From Caballeronia glathei (GTDB lineage Bacteria > Pseudomonadota > Gammaproteobacteria > Burkholderiales > Burkholderiaceae): a stretch of 64,000 nt of DNA. The stretch is from contig NZ_JFHC01000023.1 of the NCBI RefSeq assembly GCF_000698595.1, positions 42,861-106,860 of the forward strand. Reading direction: 5' to 3'. Under the pieces are notes generated by a model. It worked only from the letters and a program-made list of their open reading frames with translations, was not told where the DNA came from and did no database searches. Below, piece by piece: positions 18,223 through 27,661 of this stretch (positions are counted from its first letter, which is position 1; each line of letters starts with the position of its first letter). The position numbers were made by a program, and so were the translations under genes.

Positions 18223-18669
18223 TCAGCGCAGCGGCCGCGAGGCCGCGTCGCCGGCGTCCTGCCGGCGTGTGCCGCGACGCGTGCGCGACGAGGCGGTTGC
18301 ACCAAATTCGCTCAGGATCTGCGAGCGGGCGCGGCTCGCGAACACGAGAAAGCCGAAGCCGTTTGCCTCGTACCAGTAGCCGCCGTTTTCCAGGCCGTCG
18401 AGCGGCTGTTCGAGCGCATTGGTGATCGATTCGACACAGCGCCGGTGCAGTTCCTCGATGGCGGGATAGGGCGGCTGCGCACCCCGCACGCTGCACAAGA
18501 GGACGTCGAGGCCGGGCAGGACGTGAGCGTAGAGCACCGGCTCGTCCTGCGCGCGTGCGCGCGCGATCTTCGTGTCGAGCTGGCCGAAGGCTTTGAAATG
18601 CCGAAGCACGGCGAGAAACGACTCGTCCCCGTCGACCTTCACGCGCTTACGCTTTTTCGGGAAGGACAT
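18223..18669 (-). CDS. Conserved hypothetical protein
   Basis: A 148-residue protein that I cannot assign. The N terminus is very basic (SFPKKRKRVKVDGDES), followed by a mixed alpha/beta region and a C-terminal tail rich in Arg. No signal peptide, membrane segment or known motif is seen. The start at 18669 is chosen because the upstream extension is low complexity; the ribosome-binding site is weak. It is convergent with the dehydrogenase gene, 25 bases away. Confidence 0.6.
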   Translation of the reverse strand: MSFPKKRKRVKVDGDESFLAVLRHFKAFGQLDTKIARARAQDEPVLYAHVLPGLDVLLCSVRGAQPPYPAIEELHRRCVESITNALEQPLDGLENGGYWYEANGFGFLVFASRARSQILSEFGATASSRTRRGTRRQDAGDAASRPLR

Positions 18670-19059
18670 AAAAATTCGCCTGAAAAAGAATTGCAAGAAA
18701 CGCAGCGTCCTCATGCGGCCACTCCCGTCTTGCGGGCCGCACGTCGATCTTTTATAGCACATCGAAGTGGTCGATTCACGGCGATTCGGATGGACGCTGC
18801 ACGTCGCCGGCGATTGTTCGCCCGGACGATGCGCTACGCGCACGAATCGTGCCGAAAACCTGCGGCGGCTCGCTTGGCATCAGTCTCAATAATAGTCCCG
18901 CAAATCTGCGCGCGACGAAAATTCGTGAAGAAAAAAGATGGTGTGCGCACGCTTTCAGTGTAGCGGCAATAAAAAACCCGCGCCGAAGACGCGGGTCGGG
19001 TGCGGCTCGAATGCGGGTCCGTTGCGGACCGCCGGGCGGCGCAGGTTTGGGCTTGCGCT
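18670..19059. other. Intergenic region between the hypothetical gene and mscL
   Basis: 390 bases. The left part should hold the promoter of the leftward hypothetical gene; TTTTATAGC at 18750-18758 is a possible promoter element. The right part contains the mscL terminator. No gene is seen. Confidence 0.45.
18969..18995 (-). terminator. Rho-independent terminator of mscL
   Basis: On the minus strand a stem CCCGCG/CGCGGG (18977-18982 and 18990-18995) is followed by a run of T (the plus-strand A run 18969-18976). Confidence 0.85.
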
Positions 19060-19500
19060 TTACGCGCGCGGCGGATTCTTCAGCGAGTCGCGGATTTCGC
19101 GCAGCAGCAGCACGTCCTCGGGCGTCGCGGCGGGCGCGGATTCCTGGGGCTTCTTCAGATTGTTGATGAACTTGACCATCAGGAAAATGATGAACGCGAG
19201 AATGATGAAGTTGATCAGCACGGTGATGAACGAGCCGTAACCGAACACGGCGATGCCCGCCGTCTGGAGGTCCTTGTACGAGTCCGGATTGCCCTTGAAG
19301 GTGGGCGGTATGTTGCCGAGCCTCACGAACAGATTCGAGAAATCGAGTCCGCCCGTCGCGAGCCCGACGACCGGCATGATCAGATCCTTGACGATGGAGT
19401 TCACGATGGTGGAGAACGCCCCGCCGATGATCACGCCGACAGCGAGGTCCATGACGTTGCCCTTCAGGGCGAAGTTCTTGAATTCGTCGATCATGCTCAT
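19060..19500 (-). CDS. mscL: Large-conductance mechanosensitive channel
   Basis: A 146-residue inner-membrane channel that opens under membrane tension and releases solutes on osmotic downshock. The N-terminal amphipathic helix and TM1 read [27 protein letters not shown]2 is the [21 protein letters not shown] region; the C-terminal helix [10 protein letters not shown] completes the family. The start at 19500 follows GAGGA at a good distance; a longer form from 19560 is less likely. Confidence 0.96.
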   Translation of the reverse strand: MSMIDEFKNFALKGNVMDLAVGVIIGGAFSTIVNSIVKDLIMPVVGLATGGLDFSNLFVRLGNIPPTFKGNPDSYKDLQTAGIAVFGYGSFITVLINFIILAFIIFLMVKFINNLKKPQESAPAATPEDVLLLREIRDSLKNPPRA

Positions 19501-19721
19501 GCGTGGCTTCCTCGGGTTGAAGTTCGTGAAATCGGCAGCAGACGCGCCAGCAAGGGCCATGCCATGACAGGTGCAGTGGCGGGGCCGTTGCGCGGGCGCC
19601 GCGCCGGGAGCAGGTGAATGATAGCCAATCGATCGCGCGCCCGTGTGTAGTTTTTTCCGCTTTGCGTTGCGATCGTCTTCTCGTCACGCGCACTTTCCCT
19701 CAGGCGAAAATGCGCGCGGCG

Positions 19722-21173
19722 TCAGGACTTTTCTTCCGGTGCCGCCTCGATGCGCCCGCTCGCGATCGCCTCGGTGAACGCGGCGTGGTCCGCCACCGTC
19801 TGCGTGCCGTAGCGCTCGGCCCAGCCCGCGCAGGCGGCGTCGAACTTGTCGGAGCTGCCGCAGTAGCCGGCGATCAGCGCGGCGTCGCCGCTTCTCGCAT
19901 GGGCGCGCGCGAGCAGGAGGCCGAGACACCACGCGTAGAAGTCGAAGGTCGCGCCGTGCAGCCAGTCGACGGGCACGGAGCCGCGGATGTTCTTCATCTG
20001 GCGCACGTAGAAGTCGCGCCCCGAGATCGTCGTCCAGCCGAGCAGCGGGTCCGACGAACTCTGCAAGAGGCGCTGGCCGTGCACGACGCGCCGCCCCTGA
20101 TGCTGGAACGGCTCCTCGAGCGGCGGCACGAAGGGCGCGGCAGCCGGCACGATGCCTTCCTTCACCTGCATGAAAAGCGGGTCGCCGAGCGCGCGCCCGA
20201 GCATCAGCACGAGGTACGCGCGCGTGCCGACGCTGCCTACGCCCACCACCCGGTGCGCGACATCGGCGACGTCGTAGCGTTCGAGCATCATCCGCCATTC
20301 GCCTGCGATCGTCTGCAGCGACGCCTTCAGCCCGTCGATCACGTGGTTCTTCTCGGCAGCGTCTAGCTTCGTGAGGATCGGCGGGTCGACCTTGAAGCGA
20401 AAGCCCTTGCCCGCCGGCTCGGCGACCTTCGCCAGCATCGAGGCGTGCGAGCGCTTCATCGCGCGCTCCACGGTGCGCTCGATCGTGGCTTTCTCTTCGG
20501 CGTCGAGGGGCGTGGGCGGGTCGATGTGCAGCGCGCTTGCGTACGAGCGCATCTGCCAGAGCTCGTACGCGCTCACCTTCGCGAGGTCGGCCATCGTCTT
20601 GCGATAGGCGGCCGCGGCGGCGCACACGGCGCGCTCGCGGCCGCTCTCGTCGACGCCGTTCTCGCGTGCCGCGACATTGATGCTCGCCGTGAGCCGCTTG
20701 AGGTCCCACTCCCACGGCGCAACGAGCGTTTCGTCGAAGTCGTTCAGGTCGAAGACCACGTCGTGGCGCGGCGTGCGAAAGAGGCCGAAATTGTTCAGGT
20801 GCGCGTCGCCGTCGATCATCACGTTGTGGCCGATCGAGGGCGAATGCGCGAGGTCCCACGCCATCACGTTCGCCGATCCGCGCAGGAAAGCGAACGGCGA
20901 CTCCGCCATGCGCGCCATGCGCAGCGGAATCAGCCGCTCCTGGCGCCCCGCGTTGTTGGCGAGCACGCGCTCGACCGGATCGGGGCGCGCGGGGGCGGGC
21001 TGCCAGTCCGCGTGGGCGTCGAACGGCACGGCGTCGCGCAGTTCGCGTCCCGCCGCACGGCTTTCGTCGGCGGTACCGTAGGCGGCCGCCTGGCTGGCGG
21101 GCGAATGCTTCGTGGCTGGCGGGCGGGTCGGCAAGCGGATTCTCCCTTCGCGGATGGGGATGGATGGACGCAT
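19722..21173 (-). CDS. DUF2252 family protein
   Basis: A 483-residue protein of the DUF2252 family, related to the aminoglycoside-phosphotransferase/kinase-like fold but of unknown function. Characteristic stretches are RMAESPFAFLRGSA, GDAHLNNFGLF (kinase-like catalytic loop with Asp-His-Asn), FDLNDFDETLVAPWEWDLKRL and the later GVGSVGTRAYLVLM. No signal peptide or membrane segment. It lies upstream of mscL in the same direction, 221 bases away, and is divergent from glgX. Confidence 0.85.
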   Translation of the reverse strand: MRPSIPIREGRIRLPTRPPATKHSPASQAAAYGTADESRAAGRELRDAVPFDAHADWQPAPARPDPVERVLANNAGRQERLIPLRMARMAESPFAFLRGSANVMAWDLAHSPSIGHNVMIDGDAHLNNFGLFRTPRHDVVFDLNDFDETLVAPWEWDLKRLTASINVAARENGVDESGRERAVCAAAAAYRKTMADLAKVSAYELWQMRSYASALHIDPPTPLDAEEKATIERTVERAMKRSHASMLAKVAEPAGKGFRFKVDPPILTKLDAAEKNHVIDGLKASLQTIAGEWRMMLERYDVADVAHRVVGVGSVGTRAYLVLMLGRALGDPLFMQVKEGIVPAAAPFVPPLEEPFQHQGRRVVHGQRLLQSSSDPLLGWTTISGRDFYVRQMKNIRGSVPVDWLHGATFDFYAWCLGLLLARAHARSGDAALIAGYCGSSDKFDAACAGWAERYGTQTVADHAAFTEAIASGRIEAAPEEKS

Positions 21174-21558
21174 CGGACGGCATGTTCGGCGTCATGAAAG
21201 CGACTGCGGGCGAAACGATTGAGCACATCAGGTAAGCACAACAGGCAAGCACAACGCACGCCATGCCGCGAGCGCGCCCGACGAGTATCTTTTACATCGT
21301 CCGCGGACATGCGCGGCATTTTTCTCCATCGCGCGCGACATGCTGCGGCGCACTCCCTGCATCATGCTCCGTATTCGCCTGCGTTCCCCGACACCGGCGG
21401 GGATACCTCACGAGTCAGTCGCACGCGGGCATGCAATCTGCTTCTAACGACCCGCCCGGAGCGGGACGCCGCGCCTCGCCGCCCGCGTGTCCATCCGCTC
21501 CGCCCGCCGCGCTGCGTCTCTCGCGCGGCGCACCTCAACTTCCGGGAACGATCATTCC
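21174..21558. other. Divergent intergenic region DUF2252 / glgX
   Basis: 385 bases with promoters expected for both directions. Frames stay open across it but show no family resemblance. No clear operator, hairpin or promoter is visible. Confidence 0.4.
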
Positions 21559-23766
21559 ATGCCGAACGATATCCGCATTGCCGAAGGGTCGCCGTTTCCG
21601 CTCGGCGCCACCTGGGACGGCGAAGGCGTCAACTTCGCGCTCTTTTCCGCGAATGCAACGAAGGTCGAACTGTGCCTCTTCGACGAGAAGGGCGAGAAGG
21701 AACTGGAGCGCATCGAGCTGCCCGAATACACCGACGAAGTCTGGCACGTGTACGTCTTCGGCCTGAGGCCAGGGGCCGTGTACGGCTATCGCGTGCACGG
21801 CCCCTACGAGCCCGAAGCCGGGCACCGCTTCAACCCCAACAAGCTGCTGCTCGACCCGTACGCGAAGGCGCACGTCGGCGAGCTGAAGTGGGACCCCGCG
21901 GTCTTCGGCTATACGCTGAACGCCGACGGCGACGACCTCACCTTCGACGAACGCGACAGCGCGCCTTTCATGCAGAAGTGCCAGGTGGTCGACCAGACCT
22001 TCACCTGGACCCACCCGACGCGCGTGCGCGTGCCGTGGGAGCACACGATCTTCTACGAGACCCACGTGCGTGGCTACACGAAGCGCCATCCCGCCGTGCC
22101 CGAGGCCATGCGCGGCACGTTCGAGGGGCTCGGGCAGCAGGAGGTGATCGAGCACATCAAGAGCCTTGGCGTGACCTCGGTCGAGCTGCTGCCGATCCAC
22201 TCGTTTCTCAACGACAGCCATCTCACCGAGAAGGGCCTCACCAACTACTGGGGCTACAACACGATCGGCTTCTTCGCCGCCGATCCGCGCTTTTTCGCGC
22301 GCGGGCCGGGCGTCGTCGCCGAGTTCAAGGAGATGATCGACCGGATGCACGAGGCCGGTCTCGAAGTGATCCTCGACGTGGTGTACAACCACACGGCCGA
22401 AGGCAACGAGCGCGGGCCGACGCTGTCGTTTCGTGGCATCGACAACGCGTCGTACTACCGCCTGATGCCGGAGGAGAACCGCTACTACATCAACGACACC
22501 GGCACCGGCAACACGCTCAATCTCGCGCATCCGCGCGTGCTGCAGATGGTCACCGACAGCCTGCGCTACTGGGTGACGGAGATGAACGTCGACGGCTTCC
22601 GGTTCGATCTCGCGACGATCCTCGGGCGCGAGCCCTACGGCTTCGACGAGGGCGGCGGCTTTCTCGACAGCTGCCGGCAGGACCCGATTCTCTCCAGCGT
22701 GAAGCTGATCGCGGAACCGTGGGATTGCGGCCCGGGCGGCTATCAGGTCGGCGGCTTTCCGCCCGGCTGGGCCGAGTGGAACGACCGCTACCGCGACACG
22801 GTGCGCTCGTTCTGGAAAGGCGACGATGGCGTCGCCGCTGAACTCGCGACGCGCATCACCGCATCGGGCGACAAGTTCAATCATCGCGGACGCCGCCCGT
22901 GGGCGAGCGTGAACTTCATCACCGCGCACGACGGCTTCACGCTGAACGACCTCGTCTCGTACAACGAGAAGCACAACGACGCCAACGGCGAGGACAACAA
23001 CGACGGCCACTCCGACAACAAGTCATGGAACTGCGGCGTCGAAGGCCCGAGCGAGGACCCCGAGATCCGTACGCTGCGCGAGCGCCAGAAGCGCAACATG
23101 CTCGCGACGCTGCTGTTCTCGCAGGGCACGCCGATGGTGCTCGCGGGCGACGAGTTCGGCCGCACGCAGCAGGGCAACAACAACGCCTATTGCCAGGACA
23201 ACGAGATCAGCTGGGTGGACTGGGAGGGCATCGACGACGACGGGCGCGCGCTCATCGAATTCGTGCGCAAGCTCACGACGTTGCGCCACACGCTGCCAGT
23301 GCTGCGTCGCGGGCGTTTTCTGACGGGTGAATACCACGAGGACCTGCAGGTTACCGACGTCAAGTGGCTGAGCCCCGCGGGCGACGAACTGATGCCCGAG
23401 CAATGGGACGATCCGTCGATGCGCTGCTTCGGGCTTGTGATCGACGGCCGCGCGCAGGCGACCGGCATTCGCCGTCCCGCGTCGGACGCGACGCTGCTGG
23501 TGGTGGTGAACGCGCATCACGATGTCGTCGATTTCACGCTGCCCGAGGTGCCGGGCAGCGATCAGTGGAGCTGCCTCATCGACACCAACGCGCCGATCCG
23601 CGAGGAACTGGAGGACTTCGATTCCGGCGATGTCTATCAGGTGACGGGGCGCTCGCTGCTGCTCTTCGCGCTGCATGCACGGGGCGCGACCAAGCGCATC
23701 TTCAAGCGCCTCGAAGAAGCGCTCACCGACGAGGTCGAACCGGAGAGCGCCGAGCCGAAAACCTGA
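21559..23766 (+). CDS. glgX: Glycogen debranching enzyme (isoamylase type)
   Basis: A 735-residue glycoside hydrolase family 13 enzyme that cleaves alpha-1,6 branch points of phosphorylase-limit glycogen. An N-terminal CBM48 domain (FPLGATWDGEGVNFALFSANA) precedes the catalytic barrel. Catalytic residues are visible: nucleophile Asp350 in DGFRFDLA, acid/base Glu386 in AEPWD and Asp458 in TAHDGF. The ATG at 21559 fits the family start, though no strong Shine-Dalgarno is present. It is alone here, without other glycogen or trehalose genes, and its stop is only 12 bases from the convergent chemoreceptor gene. Confidence 0.95.
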   Translation: MPNDIRIAEGSPFPLGATWDGEGVNFALFSANATKVELCLFDEKGEKELERIELPEYTDEVWHVYVFGLRPGAVYGYRVHGPYEPEAGHRFNPNKLLLDPYAKAHVGELKWDPAVFGYTLNADGDDLTFDERDSAPFMQKCQVVDQTFTWTHPTRVRVPWEHTIFYETHVRGYTKRHPAVPEAMRGTFEGLGQQEVIEHIKSLGVTSVELLPIHSFLNDSHLTEKGLTNYWGYNTIGFFAADPRFFARGPGVVAEFKEMIDRMHEAGLEVILDVVYNHTAEGNERGPTLSFRGIDNASYYRLMPEENRYYINDTGTGNTLNLAHPRVLQMVTDSLRYWVTEMNVDGFRFDLATILGREPYGFDEGGGFLDSCRQDPILSSVKLIAEPWDCGPGGYQVGGFPPGWAEWNDRYRDTVRSFWKGDDGVAAELATRITASGDKFNHRGRRPWASVNFITAHDGFTLNDLVSYNEKHNDANGEDNNDGHSDNKSWNCGVEGPSEDPEIRTLRERQKRNMLATLLFSQGTPMVLAGDEFGRTQQGNNNAYCQDNEISWVDWEGIDDDGRALIEFVRKLTTLRHTLPVLRRGRFLTGEYHEDLQVTDVKWLSPAGDELMPEQWDDPSMRCFGLVIDGRAQATGIRRPASDATLLVVVNAHHDVVDFTLPEVPGSDQWSCLIDTNAPIREELEDFDSGDVYQVTGRSLLLFALHARGATKRIFKRLEEALTDEVEPESAEPKT

Positions 23767-23778
23767 GGCAAGGCAGGC

Positions 23779-25212
23779 TCAGGCCCGGTAGCCCATGCGC
23801 AGGCCGCCCCAGTGGCGGCCCGCGACGATGATCGGCGCACTCGCGTCCTTCATCAGCACGAACTCGCCGCCGCCCATGTCGCGCCGGTAGGTCTGCAGCA
23901 GGAAGCGCTTGGTGTTGCGCCCGGCGGCGAGGCCCGTGCGGTCGTCGAAGATGCGGCGGTTGCGGCAGTGCGCCGCGTTCCACACAGGATCGTCCCCTTG
24001 CGGCTGCGAGAACGCGCGGTTGTGCGTCGGCAGATAGCCGTTGTCGTCGACCGCCGCGCAGAACGCGACGCGCGGGTCGAGCGCGAGGAGCGGCTCCTGA
24101 AGCGCAGGCAGCACGCGGTCGGTGAAGGCCGTGAAGCGCGTGAGGTGTTGCGGCGGATGACTGCCCGTGACCGGCCGGTAGTCGCGGTCGAAGAGATCGT
24201 CGAGCGTGATCTCGCCGCGCGCGAGCGCCGCGTCGAAGCGCCTGGCGATCTGCGCCGCCGTGCGCTCGACGGCCTCGATGAACGGCGTGTCCGGCGTGCG
24301 CACGCCGGTGGCCGCCGTCAGCTCGATCAGCGTCTCCGACACCGACAGCAGGCGCCCTAACCGGTCCTTCGCCTGCACGAAGTTGCGGCTCGAATCCTCG
24401 ACGCCGCTTGCCAGTTCCTCCACGCTCGCTTCGAGCCCGTTGCAATGCGCCTCGATCTCGCCCGAGAGCGTCGCGATCTTCCCGGCCTGGTCGTCGAGGT
24501 GCGTGATGGCTTCGCCCGTTGCGTGCACGACGTCGCTGATCGTGCGGGTGCCTTCGCGCACACGCTCGGCGCGGCGCGTGTTGCGCGCGCCTTCGTCGAT
24601 CAGCGCCTCGGTCTGCCGCGTGAGTTTCGCAAGGGTGCTTTCGATCTGCGAGGTCGCGAGCGCGGTCTTGCCCGCAAGATTCTTCACCTCGGATGCGACC
24701 ACCGCGAAGCTCTTGCCGAATTCGCCCGCGCGCGCCGCCTCGATGGCCGCGTTCAGCGCGAGCAGGTTGGTCTGGCGCGCGATGAGCGCGATCTCCTCGG
24801 ACACCTGGCTCACGTGCGCGAGTGCGGCGCGCAGCTCGCCCATGCGGCTTTCGATGACGGTCACGCCCTCCGCGAGCCCGTGGATGTCGGCGAGAGACTG
24901 TTCGATGGTCGCCTGCGATCGCTCGACTTCGCCTGCCGCCCGCTGCGAGACGACACGCGCGTGCTGCGCGGCTTCCGCGATGCGGCGGTTGCCGTCGAGC
25001 GTGACGGCGGTGTTCTCGCGCAGGGTCCGGCACACGAGCGCCTGGCGCTGGATGCGCGAGGCCACTTCCTCGACGTGCCCGGACACGTCGCAGATCTCGA
25101 TGCCGAGCTTGCCCGCCTGCGCGGCGATGTCTCCCATCGCCGATTTAGCCGAGGCCGACGCAGGAGAAAAGTACGACGCGTGCTGCCCGCGGCGAAAGCC
25201 AAACAAAGCCAT
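23779..25212 (-). CDS. Soluble methyl-accepting chemotaxis protein with C-terminal sensor region
   Basis: A 477-residue chemoreceptor without transmembrane segments. The long coiled coil (about residues 25-310) carries the highly conserved hairpin tip near 138-182, including [22 protein letters not shown], which contacts CheA and CheW. The last about 165 residues form a separate globular region with the pattern [18 protein letters not shown] and [16 protein letters not shown], resembling the PAS/Cache-like sensor found at the C terminus of some cytoplasmic receptors. So the order is signalling domain first, sensor last. No CheR-binding pentapeptide is seen at the end. The ligand is unknown. 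Confidence 0.87.
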   Translation of the reverse strand: MALFGFRRGQHASYFSPASASAKSAMGDIAAQAGKLGIEICDVSGHVEEVASRIQRQALVCRTLRENTAVTLDGNRRIAEAAQHARVVSQRAAGEVERSQATIEQSLADIHGLAEGVTVIESRMGELRAALAHVSQVSEEIALIARQTNLLALNAAIEAARAGEFGKSFAVVASEVKNLAGKTALATSQIESTLAKLTRQTEALIDEGARNTRRAERVREGTRTISDVVHATGEAITHLDDQAGKIATLSGEIEAHCNGLEASVEELASGVEDSSRNFVQAKDRLGRLLSVSETLIELTAATGVRTPDTPFIEAVERTAAQIARRFDAALARGEITLDDLFDRDYRPVTGSHPPQHLTRFTAFTDRVLPALQEPLLALDPRVAFCAAVDDNGYLPTHNRAFSQPQGDDPVWNAAHCRNRRIFDDRTGLAAGRNTKRFLLQTYRRDMGGGEFVLMKDASAPIIVAGRHWGGLRMGYRA

Positions 25213-25404
25213 GCTGGTCTCCTTCGGCTGCCGGTTCGGGCGCCGGTCGTGTGTGGATATTCTTGTAGGTGACTGCTTTACGGCGACGCCCGCAGGAACT
25301 TTAGACGGCGCGAAAGGATTAGACGTAAGGCTCAGGCGCTATCATGCGGGGTGGTCGAGGCGGCGTGAGCCGCTTTTTTTTTTCACGCGACTTTAAAGGG
25401 AACG

Positions 25405-25455
25405 ATGAACAAGACGACTCGGCAACGCCGGCGATGCCTCATCGGGGCGACATGA
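25405..25455 (+). CDS. Possible 16-residue leader peptide
   Basis: A tiny frame, MNKTTRQRRRCLIGAT, starting after the good ribosome-binding site AAAGGGAACG. Its TGA (25453-25455) overlaps the ATG of the next small gene (ATGA), so translation could be coupled. It is Arg-rich, with no recognisable family. Whether it is translated is unknown. Confidence 0.35.
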   Translation: MNKTTRQRRRCLIGAT

Positions 25456-25571
25456 TTTTCGAGGTGATCGCGCGCGTCGCGGGCTGGGACCAGCTTGCGC
25501 GCGTGTGGGAGTTCATCATCGGGTTCTTCACGTTTCTGTGGGGGCTGCTGCGCTTTCTCGGCGGTGGGTGA
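25452..25571 (+). CDS. Small membrane protein
   Basis: A 39-residue frame, with one hydrophobic helix WEFIIGFFTFLWGLLRFLGG in the C-terminal half and a short amphipathic N terminus. It overlaps the preceding 16-residue frame by four bases and lies between the divergent chemoreceptor gene and a terminator serving the leftward TPR gene. It is too short to assign; the size and character resemble small inner-membrane regulators. Confidence 0.45.
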   Translation: MIFEVIARVAGWDQLARVWEFIIGFFTFLWGLLRFLGGG

Positions 25572-25608
25572 TGCCGGGATGATGTCGCGCGGGTCCCGGC
25601 GCGGGAAT

Positions 25609-25638
25609 AAAAAAAGGCCCCGAACGGATCGGAGCCTT
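25609..25638 (-). terminator. Rho-independent terminator of the TPR gene
   Basis: Imperfect stem between 25614-25623 and 25629-25638 (AAGGC and GCCTT arms) with an A run on the plus strand at 25609-25615, giving a T tract on the minus strand 35 bases after the TPR gene stop. Confidence 0.75.
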
Positions 25639-25673
25639 CTCTCGCGCTGAAAGCAGCAAGCCTTACGTGTCGT

Positions 25674-26858
25674 TCACGTATCGCGCCAGTTGTCGTCGTT
25701 GTTGCCGAGGTCGACGCCTCCGCCAGAATCGTCGTTCCAGTCGTTGGAGCCGTTGCCGAAGTCGAGGCCGCCATCGGCATTGCCTCCGAGCCCGCCGTTC
25801 CCGCCGCTCTGGTCCGGCGCGGGCACTTGCCGCTCGATCACGCGGTCGCGTCCATGCGACAGCGCTTCTCCGAGCAGCACGCCGGTGAGCAGGCCGCCCA
25901 TGCCGCCGCCGAATCCGCCGCCGCCTTGCTGGATGATCACGGGCTGCTGCTGCTGCGGCGCAGGCTGGGGCGGGTACGGATAAGGCCCCTGCTGATTGCG
26001 GCCGAAGCGCTCGGCTTCCTGCGCATACACCGAGTCGCTTTCGCGCGCAGGCGGCGCGGCGTTGGGATCGGGCCGGCCCTCGGCGCGTGCCTTCAGGCTC
26101 TCGACCTGATTGCCGAGTTCCTCGACCCGGTACGGCGGCACCGGATTCTTCGCATTCGAAAGTGCTTCGGTCAGCTCGCGCAGTTCCGCCTCGACGCCTT
26201 CCACTTCCTTCAGCAATGCTTCATGGCCGGGCGTGGTCGAAAGCCGCACGTCGAGCTTGAGCGTGCGCACTTCGTTGAGCAACTCGGTGGCGCGTTTGAG
26301 CTGCGTGCGGCGGTCGTCGTCGGCGCGGCCGTCGTCTTTCGCGCGGGCGCGCCGCAGGCCCCAGCGCAGCACGAGCGCGATGCCGGCGAACAGCACCGCG
26401 ATGCCGACCCACGCGCCGATGCCCGGCCCGTGTTTTTCCTGCGCTGCCGCCGGACCCTGATTGAACGGGTTCTGCGCGACCGTGCCGGTCTGGGCGGGCG
26501 TGTTGTCCACGGCGTTGCCGCCTACCTTCGCGCGATTGGCGTCCGCGCGGATGCGTGCCTCCGTCGACGCGAAACGCATCGGGTCGGTGAACTTGAGCTG
26601 GGGATCGAGCGACTTCGCCTGCCGCAGGTGGGAGAGGGCGTCGGCGTAACGGCCTTCGCGGTCGAGCACCTGCGCGTACAGATAGTGCGCGTGGGCGTTG
26701 TTCGGATGCGCCTCGAGCACTTCGGTCAGGCCGGCGTCGGCTTTCTGCCAGTTGCCCTGCGTCATCGCCTCTTCGATCTGCCGCGCGGTCGGCACGGCGA
26801 ACGCGGCGGTGCAGACGAGCATCAGCGATGCCACCAGAGCCGTCAAAAGTTTTTTCAT
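25674..26858 (-). CDS. TPR-containing membrane protein with Gly-rich C terminus
   Basis: A 394-residue protein. It has a signal peptide (about 1-22, ending AFA), two to three TPR-like helices (residues 25-95, with AHAHYLYAQVLDREGRYADAL), a membrane segment near 148-168 (WVGIAVLFAGIALVLRWGL), a coiled-coil stretch (about 190-260) and a disordered tail of Pro/Gln then Gly/Asn/Asp repeats (GGGGFGGGMGGLLTG and similar). Gly-rich tails of this kind occur in TPM/YgcG-type envelope proteins. It lies just downstream of a pspA homologue (122 bases), suggesting a joint envelope-stress role. Biochemical function unknown. Confidence 0.75.
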   Translation of the reverse strand: MKKLLTALVASLMLVCTAAFAVPTARQIEEAMTQGNWQKADAGLTEVLEAHPNNAHAHYLYAQVLDREGRYADALSHLRQAKSLDPQLKFTDPMRFASTEARIRADANRAKVGGNAVDNTPAQTGTVAQNPFNQGPAAAQEKHGPGIGAWVGIAVLFAGIALVLRWGLRRARAKDDGRADDDRRTQLKRATELLNEVRTLKLDVRLSTTPGHEALLKEVEGVEAELRELTEALSNAKNPVPPYRVEELGNQVESLKARAEGRPDPNAAPPARESDSVYAQEAERFGRNQQGPYPYPPQPAPQQQQPVIIQQGGGGFGGGMGGLLTGVLLGEALSHGRDRVIERQVPAPDQSGGNGGLGGNADGGLDFGNGSNDWNDDSGGGVDLGNNDDNWRDT

Positions 26859-26980
26859 GATGCGGGCCGGGCGCGATAAACGCCCGCCTCCTGTCGATCA
26901 CACATTCCAGTGCGACCGGACGGCGCACGCGGAAGTTCGCGCTTTCGCCGCTCCGGTCGCCAGCCGGTGCGCCAATCCGT

Positions 26981-27661
26981 TTACTGCGCGGGCGTGTCCA
27001 GCTGTTTCTTCAACGCTTCCAGCCGGTCCTCGACCGACGGTCCGCGGGTCAGTGCCGCGAGCTTGTCGTCGAGCGCCTTGCCGCTCTTCTGGTCCGCCGA
27101 GTTCAGGCGCGCGTCCGAACGGGCGTTGGCGAGCTGCACCTTGTCCTCGAGCTTCTGGAAGTCTTCCGACAGGTTCTTCCCGCCGATGCCGCCGAGCGCG
27201 GTGGCCGCGACATCCTTCGCCTGCGCGATCTGCTGCTTTGCCTGCAGGATGTTCGAGCGGGCATTCAGGTCGTTGCGGCGCTGGCGCATGTCCCCGATCT
27301 GCTGCTTCAGATGATCGACCGACGGCTCGAGCGTGGCAAGTTCGGCGGCGAGCGCGTCACGTTCGGTTTCCGCGTTCGCCTGTGCAGAGAGCGCTTCGCG
27401 CGCGAGCCCTTCGTCGCCGGACTGCAGCGCGCGCTTCGCGCCGTCTTCGTACTTCTTCGCCTTCTCGGCGGCGACGTCGCGCTTGCTTTGCTGCGTGGCG
27501 ACCTGCGCCTCGATCTCGATCAGCGCGTTTTCCGCTTTCGCGATGCTGTCGTCGAGTTCGCGGACGATCTGGCGCGAATCGCGTGACGGGTCCTGCATGG
27601 TATCGGCTGCGTCGTTCAGCAAGCCCTTGACGGTGCGCGTAATGGAATCCAGAAGCGACAT
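26981..27661 (-). CDS. PspA/IM30 family protein
   Basis: A 226-residue, mostly alpha-helical coiled-coil protein of the PspA/Vipp1/IM30 (ESCRT-III-like) family, which binds stressed inner membrane. The N terminus SLLDSITRTVKGLLNDAADTM is the amphipathic membrane-binding helix; DPSRDSRQIVRELDDSIAKAENALIEIEAQVA begins the long helical hairpin. The ATG is preceded by AAGGAG. The usual pspF/pspB/pspC partners are absent; the neighbour is the TPR/Gly-rich membrane protein, in the same direction. Confidence 0.88.
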   Translation of the reverse strand: MSLLDSITRTVKGLLNDAADTMQDPSRDSRQIVRELDDSIAKAENALIEIEAQVATQQSKRDVAAEKAKKYEDGAKRALQSGDEGLAREALSAQANAETERDALAAELATLEPSVDHLKQQIGDMRQRRNDLNARSNILQAKQQIAQAKDVAATALGGIGGKNLSEDFQKLEDKVQLANARSDARLNSADQKSGKALDDKLAALTRGPSVEDRLEALKKQLDTPAQ

